A DNA stretch of 64,000 nt from Phycisphaerales bacterium (lineage in GTDB: Bacteria; Planctomycetota; Phycisphaerae; Phycisphaerales; UBA1924): the NCBI GenBank assembly GCA_016709445.1, contig JADJMV010000006.1, positions 248,001-312,000 on the forward strand, given 5' to 3'. Shown here piece by piece: positions 48,642 to 58,655 of this stretch. The first letter of the stretch is position 1. Each line of letters begins with the position of its first letter. Below the pieces are notes generated by a model. The model ran no database searches, was not told where the DNA came from, and saw nothing but the letters and a program-made list of their open reading frames with translations. Made by a program: the position numbers and the translations under genes.

Positions 48642-51200
48642 ATGAATTCCCAAAGCCCCAACACGGTCCGATTCGCCCGACGCGTTCGGGATCGACGCCT
48701 CCTGGCTCTTCTGATGCACCGGGCCGGCATTGGACTGGCCGCTGGGGCCGGACTGGGGTGGATCGGAGTGCTGCTCTCCCGCCTGGGATGGGTGGGCTGG
48801 GATTGGCCGGTCATGCTGGCTGCCTCTGGCGTGGCCGGGGTCTTCGGGGCCTGGGTCACTCTGGTGGGCTCGGACTGGTCGGTCAAGTCGGCGGCCCACC
48901 GAGCGGATGAGGCGTTGGGACTTCAGGACCGCTTGGGCACCGCCCTGAGCTTTGGGGCCAGGCCGGGAACTCCGACGGCTGCGGAGTCCATCGCGATCGA
49001 CGATGCCGAGCGCCTGGCGCCCGGCCTGCTCGCTCGACGCGTCATGCCGATGCGACCCGGCGCCGGCTGGACTGCAGCGGCGTTCCTCATTGGCTGTGCG
49101 ATGGCGACCGGTCTCTGGGTGCCGGTGCGGCACAGCGGGCAGGTTCGTGTCGCGCAGCACGACGCCGGGCGGCCCGAGCGTGAGGAGGCGGCCGACCTCA
49201 TCGCGCAGTCCTCACAAACCATCCGCGCGGCGGCCGAATCCTCCCTGCGTGATGTCGCGACGGGCGACGAACTGCAACGTCTTGAGGACTTTCAGCGGGA
49301 ATTGCTGGACGGGGAGCGGGATCCGGCGGAGGCCCTCGCCGAGAGCGCGCAGAGCCTCGGGAGTATCGCGGAGAAGGCCGAGCGGGCGGCGGCGCAGGCG
49401 GCGCAGGCGGATGGCGCGCTGCGCGAGCAGATCCGGAAGAGCCTGACGGGGCGCGGCGCAGGGGACGGCTCCGATAGTGCTCCGGGAGGCCCGCTCGAGG
49501 ATGCACTTTCGCGGGGTGACCTCGCGGCGGCGCGAGACGCCGCGGATGATCTTCTCCAGCACGCCCGGGAACTCCCGGCGGACCAGCGGGAACGACTGGC
49601 TGCCGAACTCGAGCGGCTCGCGGACCGGCTCGACCCGGCGGAAGCCTCGGCGGGCGGTCGGTCGGAGGCGGCCGAGCCTGAGAAGGCGCCTGCATCCCCG
49701 CTTGACCAAGCCCTGGCTGATCGTGGAGTCGAGAACTCGGAGAGTCTGCGCGAGCAGACCGATCCGGCGGCGGTCCGGCAATCGCTCGAGGAACAAGGCG
49801 TGTCCCCGCAGGCGGCCGAGCCGCTGGCCGAGAAACTCACGGAGGATGCCCGGCGGCGCGAGTCAGAGCAGGCCGCCCGCGAGGACCGGCAGTCGTTGTC
49901 CGACGCGGCACGCCGCGCGGCGGACGAACTTCGGGAGCCAGCGCCGCCTGAGGCACCTCAAGATGATCCGGCCGAGCCCGAACAAGATCGGCCGCGGGCG
50001 GATGGCACGCAGGCGGCGCGGCAGGAGGGCGCGGGCGACGACGGCGAGCGTGCGGGGGCCGCACAACGCGAGAAGCAGGGGGACGGGGAGCGCTCAGCGG
50101 ATCGACCGGGGGCGGATGGGCAGCGTCAGACGGACGGGTCCGACGCGAAGCCCGCGCCAACACCGGGGTCGACGCCGCGTTCCTCGAGCGAGGCTCCGAA
50201 GGACTCTGGGCAGCCCTCGGGGGGTGATGCCGGGCCGGATCCGGCAGATGGGGCGGGCCAGAGGTCGAGCCAAGGGGCGGGGGATCAGCCCGGCGACCAA
50301 CCGGGCGGAGAGCCAAAGCACGAACCGGGCGATCAACCGCCGGGCGAGGCGGGCGGACCCACGCCCGCCGAACAGCCAGAAGCGAGGCCCACTCCCGAGC
50401 CGGGCGGTCAGTCCGGTGCGGCGCGAGAGTCGCCGCAGGGCGATTCGCCCGCGGGCGAGGGAGCGGCGAGAACCGACGAGACTGGCGACGCACGAGGGAA
50501 GAAGGGCGGCCGCAGCCAGCCTCCCGGCGCCGATGCGAGCGATGCCGGAGGCACGCGCTCCGAGTCCAGTGACCCGTCGCGACCCGGGGCGGATGCTCCG
50601 GCTGCGGGTGGGCGATCCGGGGCCTCGGGAGGGGCAACGGATGGCGTGGCGAGGCAGAGCAACGACGGCCCGACAGGGGTGGACGGCCTCCGGCGAGAAC
50701 TCGATCGACTCGCTTCGCGGCCCGGTGCGGCGCAACGGATGCGGGACGCCTCGAAGGAACTCCGGGAACGAGCGGATCGCTTGCTCGAACACGCGTCTCC
50801 CGAGGGTCGCCATGAACTTGAACGACTCGCCCGCGGGTCCGAGCCGCCTCACGCGCCATTTGAGCCGCGGACGGTTCCCGGCGCGACGCCGGCGGATCCA
50901 GGGCCGTGGACCACCGAGCCCTTCGATGCCAGGAGCTCATCGACTGGTGAGCCCGGCGAACCGGGCCGGGTCATCGCGGACTGGTACGACAGCTCGGCGG
51001 GGCCCCGCCCCGGGGCGAGTGCGGAGACCCCGTCCTCGACGCTCCCGCTCACCGATGCTGCCCGCGGCGCCGAGCGTGCCATCGACCGGCAGGTCGTGCC
51101 GCGTTCACGGAGCGACCTCGTCCGACGCGTTTTCGAGCGGTATCGGCGTCGTGCCGAATCGGGCGCCGCTTCGCCCGCCGGACCGTCGGGGGGTTCCTGA
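48642..51200 (+). CDS. Membrane protein with long Pro/Gly/Glu/Asp-rich disordered domain
   Basis: Protein of 852 residues. Three N-terminal helices (about 27-46, 55-76, 142-162) are followed by a helical, charged region (170-430, with LQRLEDFQRELLDGERD and ERLAAELERLADRLDPAE). Then comes a roughly 250-residue low-complexity stretch (about 430-680; GDQPGDQPGGEPKHEPGDQ) and a conserved-looking helical C-terminal part (VDGLRRELDRLASRPGA). The arrangement resembles the DUF4175-like membrane proteins placed before VWA proteins in planctomycetes; this is tentative. The next gene starts 21 bp downstream. The start ATG has only a weak AAGG next to it. Function unknown. Confidence 0.7.
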   Translation: MNSQSPNTVRFARRVRDRRLLALLMHRAGIGLAAGAGLGWIGVLLSRLGWVGWDWPVMLAASGVAGVFGAWVTLVGSDWSVKSAAHRADEALGLQDRLGTALSFGARPGTPTAAESIAIDDAERLAPGLLARRVMPMRPGAGWTAAAFLIGCAMATGLWVPVRHSGQVRVAQHDAGRPEREEAADLIAQSSQTIRAAAESSLRDVATGDELQRLEDFQRELLDGERDPAEALAESAQSLGSIAEKAERAAAQAAQADGALREQIRKSLTGRGAGDGSDSAPGGPLEDALSRGDLAAARDAADDLLQHARELPADQRERLAAELERLADRLDPAEASAGGRSEAAEPEKAPASPLDQALADRGVENSESLREQTDPAAVRQSLEEQGVSPQAAEPLAEKLTEDARRRESEQAAREDRQSLSDAARRAADELREPAPPEAPQDDPAEPEQDRPRADGTQAARQEGAGDDGERAGAAQREKQGDGERSADRPGADGQRQTDGSDAKPAPTPGSTPRSSSEAPKDSGQPSGGDAGPDPADGAGQRSSQGAGDQPGDQPGGEPKHEPGDQPPGEAGGPTPAEQPEARPTPEPGGQSGAARESPQGDSPAGEGAARTDETGDARGKKGGRSQPPGADASDAGGTRSESSDPSRPGADAPAAGGRSGASGGATDGVARQSNDGPTGVDGLRRELDRLASRPGAAQRMRDASKELRERADRLLEHASPEGRHELERLARGSEPPHAPFEPRTVPGATPADPGPWTTEPFDARSSSTGEPGEPGRVIADWYDSSAGPRPGASAETPSSTLPLTDAARGAERAIDRQVVPRSRSDLVRRVFERYRRRAESGAASPAGPSGGS

Positions 51201-51221
51201 GCGCCCTGGGGGTGATTCCGA

Positions 51222-54200
51222 GTGCCTGTGCGGTTTGAGAATCCAGTCTGGCTCCTCATGGTGGCGTTGGCCGTGCCCGCGTCCTGGGTGGCATTGCGCT
51301 GGTTCATGACGATGAGCCGTGCGCGTCGCTGGTCCGCCGCCGGCGCTCGCGCGGCGCTGCTCGCCCTCATTGCCTCGCTGCTCGCTGGGGCGGTGGCCGT
51401 CCGCCGGACGGATCGTCTCGCCGTGGTCGCGGTGGTAGACGTTTCGGACTCGGTCCGTCGGTTCGCGGGCGCCGAAGACATCCGGCCGATACTCGAGCAG
51501 GTGCGCGGCCACCTCGCCGGCGCCGCCGCCCGGCGCGGCCCCGACGACCTCCTCGGTCTGGTGGTGTTCGACGGGCGAGCACTCGCCGTCGCGACACCAT
51601 CTCGCGGCGATCCGCTCGGGCGGCCCATCGATCTTCGGATGCGGGAGGGTACCGATATCGCGTCGGCGCTCCGCTACGCCTCGGCGCTGATCCCGCCCGA
51701 CGCCGCAGGACGACTGGTGCTCTACACGGACGGCAACCAGACTTCTGGGGATGCTGCGCAGGCGGCCGCGGACCTTGCCTCGCGCTTTGTGGGCCCCGGC
51801 GGCTCCCGAGCGGGCCTGCCCGTGGATGTTGTTCCGCTCGACTACGACGTGCATAGTGAAGTCGCCGTGGAGAGTGTCGACACGCCTCCTTCGGCCCCGG
51901 CGGGCGCCGTGGTTCCGGTGCGTGTCACGCTCTTGGCCGCCGGTCCGGCCGAGGGGACGCTCCGGCTCATCTGCGAGGGGCGAGAGCTTGATATCAACGG
52001 CGAGGCCGCGGGCAGCGGGCGGCGCCTGCGCCTCGAACCGGGTCGGCGCGTGGAACTGATCGAAGCCCCGCTCGAGCCGGGCCGGGTCCATCGGTTCGAG
52101 GCTGTGTGGGAACCCCGTGTCGAGACGCTCGCCGACGGTGCGACCCGACTGGTCGGTGACACAAGCCCCGAGAACAACCGCGCCCCGGGGATCACGCTGA
52201 CGCCGGGCGAGGGCGAGATCCTCGTCGTGGATGGTCCTGGTGGCGGGTCGCGTGTTGGCCCCGGCGCGACGATCGCACGGACGCTCGAGGCCGCGGGGCT
52301 GCATGTGTCGCTGGTCGGGCCGGAGGGCCTCCCGCCTGACTTGGTGTCGCTCCAGCAGTACGACCTCGTCGTGCTCGAGGATGTTCCCGCCGACATGGTG
52401 CCCGAATCGGCCCAGCAGGCGCTCAAGACGGTGGTCGAGCAGATCGGCACCGGGCTGGTTGTTCTTGGCGGACCCGACTCCTACGCGCCGGGTGGATGGA
52501 AGGGCTCCACGCTCGCCGGGATCATCCCGGTCGATATGGACATCCCCGACGAGCTCATCGTGCCCTCGGCGGCGGTGGTGCTCGTCCTCGACGCCTCCGG
52601 CTCGATGGGCCGCACGGTGCCGGGCTCCGTCCGCACGCAGCAGGAGATTGCCAACGAATCGGCGGCCCTGGCAGTCCAAGCCCTCGACAAGCGGGATCTC
52701 GTCGGAGTCCTCGCCTTCGACAACTTCACGAGCGAGATCGTCCCGCTCGCGCCGAACACCGATGCCCAGCGGACGGCCCAGCGGATCCGGTCGATCGGCC
52801 CGGGTGGAGGCACCGTGATGGGCCCGGCACTCGAACTGGCCTACCAGCAATTGCGGGCCGTCCAGGCCGAGGTGCGGTACGTGGTGGTGCTCTCCGATGG
52901 GCAGTCGATGGATGCCGCGATCCTGCCCGATCTCGCGGAGCGGATGGGCCTCGAGGGCATCCGCGTCACGACCATCAGCGTCGGAAGCGCCGCCGATATC
53001 GACACGATGCAGGCCATCGCCTCGCGGAGCGGTGGGAAGCACTATGTCGTGACCAATCCGAACATCCTGCCCCGCATTTTCATCAAGGCGATCCGGGTCG
53101 TCCGCACACCCCTGATCCGCGAGGCTCCGTTCACCGCTCGGATTCTCGCCACCGGTTCGCCGTTGCTCGAGGGCCTCGAGGAGCCCCCGCAGCTCAATGG
53201 CCTCGTCCTCACACGGGCCCGCACCGATCCGACCGTCACGAATGCCATGGTCAGCCCCAAAGGTGAGCCGCTGCTCGCCCATTGGCGTGTGGGTCTGGGG
53301 CAGGTCGCCGCGTTCACGTCGGACGCCCGCGCCGATGAGTGGGCCGCTCGGTGGGCGGCTACGCCGGGGTACGCCGCGTTCTGGACACGTGTCGCCCGCA
53401 CCCTGTCGAGGCCGACCACGCCGGGGCCATACGAGCTCCGCATGCAGCGAGATGGGGCCTCGCTGCTTTTGCGGCTCGAGGCCGCCGACGAGCGGGGCCG
53501 CCCCATCGACTACCTCCAGGTGCCTGCCACGCTGTACGACCAACGGGGCTCGATCGCTGAGGCAGTGCTCGCCCAGGTCGGCCCCGGCCAATACGAGGCG
53601 CGCTTCGATCACATGGAGCCGGGCCAGATCGTCGCCATCGTGCGTCCCGCGCTGGGCGAACGCCCACTCCCGCCGGTGGTGGGGGGGATGACCATTACCG
53701 GCGGCGAGGAATTCCGCGCGCTGAAATCGAACGACGGGCTCCTCCGCGAGATCGCCGAGGCGACGGGCGGACGCATGCTTGCGCTGAGAGCCCCGCAGCA
53801 GGCCGATCTCTTCGACCGCGTCGATGTGCCCCCGCGCATCACCAGCGTCCCGATCTTTTTCCCCCTCATGCTGGCCACCCTCGCGCTCTTCGTGCTCGAT
53901 GTCGCGACACGACGCGTCGCGTGGGACCGGTTCGTGAGCAAGGAGTTTGGAGCTGATCTCCGTCGCGCCGCCGCCGAGGCCACCCGCAGCCGCGGCGAGC
54001 AGGCCGGCAGGGCGCTCGCCGGGCTTCGGTCCGGGCGCATGCGCCCGGCCGGGCTCGCGGCCCCGGCGCCGGTGCTCGGCGACGAATCCGCGACCGACCT
54101 GATCGCCCAGGCCCGGGAGCGCCGCGCCAAGGAAGAGTCCGACCGACTCCGAAGGCTCCGCGAGGAGATGCTGGGCGAACAGGCCCGCGACGGCCAGCCC

Positions 54201-54665
54201 CAGCCCCCCGCGACACCCGAGCCGCCGAACGGGCCGGAAGAATCCGGCACCGGAGGCCTGCTGGCCGCCAAGCGACGCGCGAGCGCTACGAGGGAGACCC
54301 CGAGTCATGAACGCCCCCCTCCACCAGCAGCAGCCCACGACACGGTTCAGCGACCGCGCCGGCGACTACGTGAGATTCCGACCGGGCTATCCGCCCGACG
54401 CGATCGATGCCATCCTCGCAGGGCTTGCCGCGCCCGCCGGCCACGCTCTCGCGGCCGCCGATATCGGCGCGGGCACCGGCATCTCCACTCGCCTGCTCGC
54501 CGGACGCGGCGTCCGCGTGCATGCCGTCGAGCCCAACGATGCGATGCGGTCCGCCGCGGAGCCGCACCTGCTCGTCGAGTGGCGTCAGGGCACGGCCGAG
54601 GCCACCGGCCTCCCCGACTCGTCCGTCGATCTCGTCCTCTGCGCGCAGAGCTATCACTGGTTTGA
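51222..54665 (+). CDS. VWA and glutamine-amidotransferase-like membrane protein (BatA/B-like)
   Basis: Large membrane protein. Two N-terminal helices (about 10-30, 43-62) precede a first VWA-like domain with DVSDS (D73-S77), a class-I glutamine-amidotransferase-like region (EILVVDGPGGGSRVGPG, about 331-440) and a second VWA domain with an intact MIDAS, DASGSMG (457-463). Near the C terminus is another helix (FFPLMLATLALFVLDVA) and a charged tail. It resembles Bat/aerotolerance-type VWA proteins. The frame stays open to 54665, but the sensible end is ERYEGDPES* at 54310 in another frame, overlapping the next gene's ATG (ATGA). A one-base loss near 54285 is therefore likely, and the last 350 bp are spurious. 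GTG start. Confidence 0.85.
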   Translation: MPVRFENPVWLLMVALAVPASWVALRWFMTMSRARRWSAAGARAALLALIASLLAGAVAVRRTDRLAVVAVVDVSDSVRRFAGAEDIRPILEQVRGHLAGAAARRGPDDLLGLVVFDGRALAVATPSRGDPLGRPIDLRMREGTDIASALRYASALIPPDAAGRLVLYTDGNQTSGDAAQAAADLASRFVGPGGSRAGLPVDVVPLDYDVHSEVAVESVDTPPSAPAGAVVPVRVTLLAAGPAEGTLRLICEGRELDINGEAAGSGRRLRLEPGRRVELIEAPLEPGRVHRFEAVWEPRVETLADGATRLVGDTSPENNRAPGITLTPGEGEILVVDGPGGGSRVGPGATIARTLEAAGLHVSLVGPEGLPPDLVSLQQYDLVVLEDVPADMVPESAQQALKTVVEQIGTGLVVLGGPDSYAPGGWKGSTLAGIIPVDMDIPDELIVPSAAVVLVLDASGSMGRTVPGSVRTQQEIANESAALAVQALDKRDLVGVLAFDNFTSEIVPLAPNTDAQRTAQRIRSIGPGGGTVMGPALELAYQQLRAVQAEVRYVVVLSDGQSMDAAILPDLAERMGLEGIRVTTISVGSAADIDTMQAIASRSGGKHYVVTNPNILPRIFIKAIRVVRTPLIREAPFTARILATGSPLLEGLEEPPQLNGLVLTRARTDPTVTNAMVSPKGEPLLAHWRVGLGQVAAFTSDARADEWAARWAATPGYAAFWTRVARTLSRPTTPGPYELRMQRDGASLLLRLEAADERGRPIDYLQVPATLYDQRGSIAEAVLAQVGPGQYEARFDHMEPGQIVAIVRPALGERPLPPVVGGMTITGGEEFRALKSNDGLLREIAEATGGRMLALRAPQQADLFDRVDVPPRITSVPIFFPLMLATLALFVLDVATRRVAWDRFVSKEFGADLRRAAAEATRSRGEQAGRALAGLRSGRMRPAGLAAPAPVLGDESATDLIAQARERRAKEESDRLRRLREEMLGEQARDGQPQPPATPEPPNGPEESGTGGLLAAKRRASATRETPSHERPPPPAAAHDTVQRPRRRLREIPTGLSARRDRCHPRRACRARRPRSRGRRYRRGHRHLHSPARRTRRPRACRRAQRCDAVRRGAAPARRVASGHGRGHRPPRLVRRSRPLRAELSLV

Positions 54666-55084
54666 GCCTGCTTCCGCCTGTCGCGAGTTTGGGCGGATCT
54701 TGAAGCCCGGGGGACGCCTCGCCCTCATGTGGAACGACGGCGACGAGTCCGACCCGGTCTCCCGCGGCTACTACGAACTCGTCCGCGCCGCGAGCACCGG
54801 CGCCGGGCCGAGCCTGCACCAGGATGTGGCGAGGATCCGCCCTTCGCCCCGCCCTTTGGTCCCGACCGCGTCGAGCGCCTCCGGTTCCATCACGAGCAGC
54901 GCCTCGACGAGGCGGGCTTCATCGGGGCGCCATGAGCGCGAGCTACGTGCCCAAGACCGGCGAGAAGGCCGAGAGCCTCGTCTCGGGCCTGCGCGGGCTG
55001 CACGCCCGCCACGCCGGGCCGGACGGGCGCGTGGGTCTCGCCTACGACGTGTTGCTCTTCCTCGCCGTGGCCGACCCCCGCTGA
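54307..55084 (+). pseudogene. Class I SAM-dependent methyltransferase, two frameshifts
   Basis: The protein starts MNAPLHQQQPTTRFSDRAGD with the SAM-binding motif DIGAGTGISTRLLAGRGV, HAVEPNDAMR and CAQSYHWFEP of the UbiE/YafE-like group. Sense is lost after SLHQDVA (about 54830), resumes in a second frame as DPPFAPPFGPDRVERLRFHH to DEAGFIGAP, and from about 54932 continues in a third frame as MSASYVPKTGEKAESLV to VADPR (55084). The second break fits loss of one G in a G run. Rejoined length is about 260 residues, normal for the family. The ATG overlaps the expected stop of the VWA gene. Substrate unknown. Confidence 0.7.
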
Positions 55085-55160
55085 CTCGGCGCCCCACAGG
55101 CGGCTCGTCCCCGGTGCGCTGCGTTCACGGAGCGAGGGTCGGGGGGCGGGTCACTCAGGC

Positions 55161-56888
55161 TCACCGCGATCCTTGGGGCTCGACCAGCGATCCGTGCAGA
55201 CTCAACCGATCCGCACGATCCACGCGCACCCGCACCGTCTTCCCGGTCAGCGATCCCCGCGCGCTCGACGGCCCGTCGAAGAACACGATCAGGTCCCCCT
55301 CCGTCCGGCCGGAGAACTGCGCCGTCGTGTCCCCTTCCGGTTCCGCGGCCGCGACGGCCCCGTGCCCGGGGTCCATATTCCCAGCCGGGTCGCGCCCGCC
55401 GATCGTCAGCGTGATCGCGCCTCCCGCCTTGCGGATGTCCCCGTGCGTGAGTCCCTCGCGCTTCTGCTGCGCCTTGCTCACGCCCTCAACGAATACCTCG
55501 ACCTCGCGCCCAACCTGCTCCCTCGCGATCGAGTCGGAGATCTCGCTCTGGATCGCGAGAAGCTCGTTGTTCCGCCGCCGCTTCACCGCCTCGGGCACGT
55601 CGTCGGCGATCCTGTCGAACGCCACCGTCCCCGGGCGAGGCGAGTACTTGAAGATGAAGCAGTTCTTGTACCGCGCCCGCCGCAAGAGCCCGACCGTCGC
55701 CTCGTAGTCCTCGTCCGTCTCCGTCGGGAACCCCACGATGATGTCCCCCGACACCATCAGCGGCCGTCCGATCTCCGGCTGGTCGAGGTGCGCCCTCGCC
55801 CGCGCCAGGAATTCCTCGTATTCCCCGATCGTGTACCCCCGGTTCATTTTCGCCAGCACCCGGTCCGACCCGCTCTGCGCCGGCACGTGCACGTATCGAC
55901 AGATGCGCGGATGATCCCGCATGACCTCCAGCACATCATCGCCGAAGTCTCGCGGGTAGCTCGTCACGAACCGAAGCCGCTGGATCCCCGGAACCTCCTC
56001 ATGGATCCGCGCCAGCAGATCCGCGAACGTCGTCACCCGCTCCCCCGCGAAGGGGTCGCGGTCGTGCCCGCCCTTGTAGCTGCGGCCCTTCTGGGGCTGG
56101 GTCAGTCCGCCGACGGTCACCGCCGCGCCATGCTCGAACCGGTAGTGGTTCACCGTCTGGCCCAGCAACGTCACTTCGACGACGCCGGAGTCGGCCAGCC
56201 GGCGGCACTCCTCCACGATGTGGTCCGGGGGCCGGTGCACCTCGGCCCCCCGTGTGAAAGGCACGACGCAGTAGGTGCAGAACTTGTTGCACCCCCGGGT
56301 GATCCGCACGTACGCCGAGCGCTTCGATACGCCCTCGCTGCTGTCGATCGGGGAGATCGATCGCGAGAGGTCTAACAGTTCGAGATTGTCCTCGGCCGCG
56401 GCCAGCGTCGCGCTCCGGCGGCTCGCGCTGCCCTGCAGGGCGACCTGTCGGGCCGAGCGGAGGGGCGAACCGGCTCCCGGCTCGTCGTGCACGCCGGGGG
56501 CGTCGTCGCCGGCGAGGCTCTCCTTTGTCCGGACGGCGTTGTCGAGCAGCCCCGGCAGCTTGTCCAGCTCGCCCGGGCCGCACATGACGTCCACGACGGG
56601 CATGCGCCGGATCAGGTCGACCCCGTCGCGTTCGGCCATGCATCCGAGCACGCCGACGACGAGGGCGGGATCGAGCTTTTTGCGGACGGCCATCTCGCCG
56701 AGGCGGCTCCAGACCTTCTGCTCGGCGTGCTCCCGTACCGAGCAGGTGTTGTAGAGCACGACATCCGCCGCATCGGGCGAATCGGTGAAGGCATACCCGA
56801 GGCGCGCGAGCGCCCCCGCCACGAGCTCCGAATCGAGCTCGTTCATCTGGCACCCAAAGGTCTCGAGATAGACGGCACGCCGGCTCAC
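55161..56888 (-). CDS. miaB: tRNA-2-methylthio-N6-isopentenyladenosine synthase MiaB
   Basis: Radical SAM methylthiotransferase of 576 residues that adds a methylthio group to i6A37 of tRNAs. The N-terminal UPF0004 domain has its three cluster cysteines (C13 in FGCQMN, C49 in NTCSVRE, C83 in LGCMAE), and the radical SAM cluster is C200, C204, C207 (RGCNKFCTYC). A C-terminal TRAM domain follows. It is longer than E. coli MiaB (474): about 45 residues are inserted between the first two domains (around 125-185) and about 50 within TRAM (DPAGNMDPGHGAVAAAEPEG). The GTG start at 56888 is chosen because the frame upstream runs into the divergent kinase gene. MtaB/RimO are less likely given the QTVNHYR motif. 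Confidence 0.9.
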   Translation of the reverse strand: MSRRAVYLETFGCQMNELDSELVAGALARLGYAFTDSPDAADVVLYNTCSVREHAEQKVWSRLGEMAVRKKLDPALVVGVLGCMAERDGVDLIRRMPVVDVMCGPGELDKLPGLLDNAVRTKESLAGDDAPGVHDEPGAGSPLRSARQVALQGSASRRSATLAAAEDNLELLDLSRSISPIDSSEGVSKRSAYVRITRGCNKFCTYCVVPFTRGAEVHRPPDHIVEECRRLADSGVVEVTLLGQTVNHYRFEHGAAVTVGGLTQPQKGRSYKGGHDRDPFAGERVTTFADLLARIHEEVPGIQRLRFVTSYPRDFGDDVLEVMRDHPRICRYVHVPAQSGSDRVLAKMNRGYTIGEYEEFLARARAHLDQPEIGRPLMVSGDIIVGFPTETDEDYEATVGLLRRARYKNCFIFKYSPRPGTVAFDRIADDVPEAVKRRRNNELLAIQSEISDSIAREQVGREVEVFVEGVSKAQQKREGLTHGDIRKAGGAITLTIGGRDPAGNMDPGHGAVAAAEPEGDTTAQFSGRTEGDLIVFFDGPSSARGSLTGKTVRVRVDRADRLSLHGSLVEPQGSR

Positions 56889-56997
56889 GGGGGCAAGTGT
56901 AGACCGGGCGGGCGCGGGCCCCCCTGCGTGCGCGGCGGGATCGACCCCCCGCGGGGCCGGCCCGAGGTACCATCGTGCATCAGGAGTCCCCTCGCCG

Positions 56998-58632
56998 ATG
57001 CTCCCCAAGGTTCTGACAAGCTGGGTCAACCGGGTCTCCCTTGCGGACAAGTGTCTCATTTTGTTCGGCGGCGCCGTGGTCCTGATCGTGCTCGTGGCGC
57101 TCAGCGTCCCTTGGCTCCGGATGGGGGCGCTCGTGGATGGAGGGCAGCTTGAGCTCAGCCGCAACCTTGCCAAGGTGTGGGCCCGGGCATCATCGGCGGG
57201 TGGTCCGGACGGCGTCGCGGGCGGGATGGCCAGGGCGGCGGGCTTCGAGGCCGAGCGACTCACGCCCGAAGAGGCCGAGTTGCGGGCGAAGGCCGATGCG
57301 CCCCTCCGCCGGATGCTCAAGCGACTACGGACCGACGACGCGCGGCTCGAGGCCCAGCAGGCCCGGTGGGACGGGGCGACCCGGGTGTATCGCTACCTCG
57401 GCGCCGAGCGTGACGACGGGGGAGAGCTGATCTCGGTTGTGCACCTCTCGCGACGATCGAACGACGCCGCGGGTCAGCTCGTCGTGAATACCGCGTATTT
57501 GCTGAGCGCCGGCTCGCTGGTGTTGGGCCTTGCCCTGGTGGTGTTCTACCAGATCACCCACCGCATCATCCTGAGCCCGGTCCGTAGTCTCCGCGAGACC
57601 GCCGAGCGTGTCCGCTCGGGGGAACTCGACGTGCGGAGCGAGATCGAGACGGGGGATGAATTCCAGGAACTTGCCGAGACGTTCAACAGCATGCTGGAGC
57701 ATCTCTCGGCCTCCAACGACCAGCTCCGGTCGATCAACGCCGCCATGGATGTCAAGCTCAACGAGCTGGCGGAGGCGAACTCCGTGCTGTTCGAGACCAA
57801 CGCGCTCAAGAGCGAGTTTCTCGCCAATGTCAGCCACGAACTCCGCACCCCCCTGAACTCGATCATCGGGTTCGCCGAGTTGCTCCTCGAGATCGCCCGT
57901 GCGGAGCAGCCCGAGAGCGCGCCGCAGACCCCGGAGGTCGTGAAGCGGACCCGCTATCTCCAGAACATCCATTCGGCCAGCCGCAACCTCCTGGCGCTGA
58001 TCGAGGATCTGCTCACCATGGCCCGGTTGGAGGCCGGGCGGGTCGATCTCCACCTGGAGCGGATCAGCGTTCGGGATGCGTGTGACGGGCTTGTCGCGCT
58101 CATCCAGCCGCAGGCCGACCGCAACGGCGTCCTCGTCCGGGGCGAGATCGTCGGCGAGCTGCCGCTCCTCGAGACCGACCCCCGCCGGTTCCAGCAGATC
58201 GTCTTCAACTTCCTGAGCAACGCGGTCAAGTTCACGGGCCGCTCGGGGAGTGGGGGCCGGCAGGGGGAGGTCGTGCTCCGGGCCGAACGACTCGCCCCGG
58301 GCACGGGCGACGACGAGCCGGAGCGGGTGCGTGTCAGCGTGATCGACAACGGGCCGGGGATCCCACCCGAGGAGCACGGGCGCGTTTTCGAGAAATTCCG
58401 CCAGCTCGGGGAGGGGCCAACCAAGGAGTTTGGCGGCACCGGCTTGGGTCTGGCGATCGCGAAGGAGCTTGCCCACCTGCTCCAGGGCGATATCCAACTG
58501 GTCAGCGACGTGGGACGGGGCGCGATGTTCAGTCTCATCCTCCCCGTGGCGTTCAGCCATGCCCGGGCCGCCGAGCAGGCCCTCGAAGGCCGCTTCCGTG
58601 GCGCCCTGGCGGGGCGCCGCCGCTGGGGTTGA
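56998..58632 (+). CDS. HAMP-containing sensor histidine kinase
   Basis: Membrane histidine kinase of 544 residues: TM1 at about 18-40, extracytoplasmic domain 41-164, TM2 at 165-187, HAMP 188-240, a short coiled coil, then HisKA with H280 (FLANVSHELRTPLNSIIGF). The ATP domain is complete: N-box FNFLSNAVKFTGR, G1 VIDNGPGIPPEEHG, F-box EKFRQL, G2 GTGLGLAIAK. The kinase core is therefore likely active. No response regulator is adjacent, so it is an orphan and its partner is unknown. It is divergent from miaB with a 109-bp gap. Confidence 0.92.
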   Translation: MLPKVLTSWVNRVSLADKCLILFGGAVVLIVLVALSVPWLRMGALVDGGQLELSRNLAKVWARASSAGGPDGVAGGMARAAGFEAERLTPEEAELRAKADAPLRRMLKRLRTDDARLEAQQARWDGATRVYRYLGAERDDGGELISVVHLSRRSNDAAGQLVVNTAYLLSAGSLVLGLALVVFYQITHRIILSPVRSLRETAERVRSGELDVRSEIETGDEFQELAETFNSMLEHLSASNDQLRSINAAMDVKLNELAEANSVLFETNALKSEFLANVSHELRTPLNSIIGFAELLLEIARAEQPESAPQTPEVVKRTRYLQNIHSASRNLLALIEDLLTMARLEAGRVDLHLERISVRDACDGLVALIQPQADRNGVLVRGEIVGELPLLETDPRRFQQIVFNFLSNAVKFTGRSGSGGRQGEVVLRAERLAPGTGDDEPERVRVSVIDNGPGIPPEEHGRVFEKFRQLGEGPTKEFGGTGLGLAIAKELAHLLQGDIQLVSDVGRGAMFSLILPVAFSHARAAEQALEGRFRGALAGRRRWG

Positions 58633-58655
58633 GCCCTCGATCGTGCAAGGCCCCC

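Noticed and set aside
51105..54338. A 1077-codon open frame on the minus strand
   Set aside because: Antisense to the VWA gene, with Arg/Gly/His-rich composition typical of shadow frames; the plus strand has clear VWA motifs.
54307..54665. C-terminal 118 codons of the VWA reading frame as real protein
   Set aside because: They are Arg/Pro/His-rich and run through the SAM-binding motif of the methyltransferase in another frame; a one-base indel near 54285 with a stop at 54308-54310 is a better explanation.
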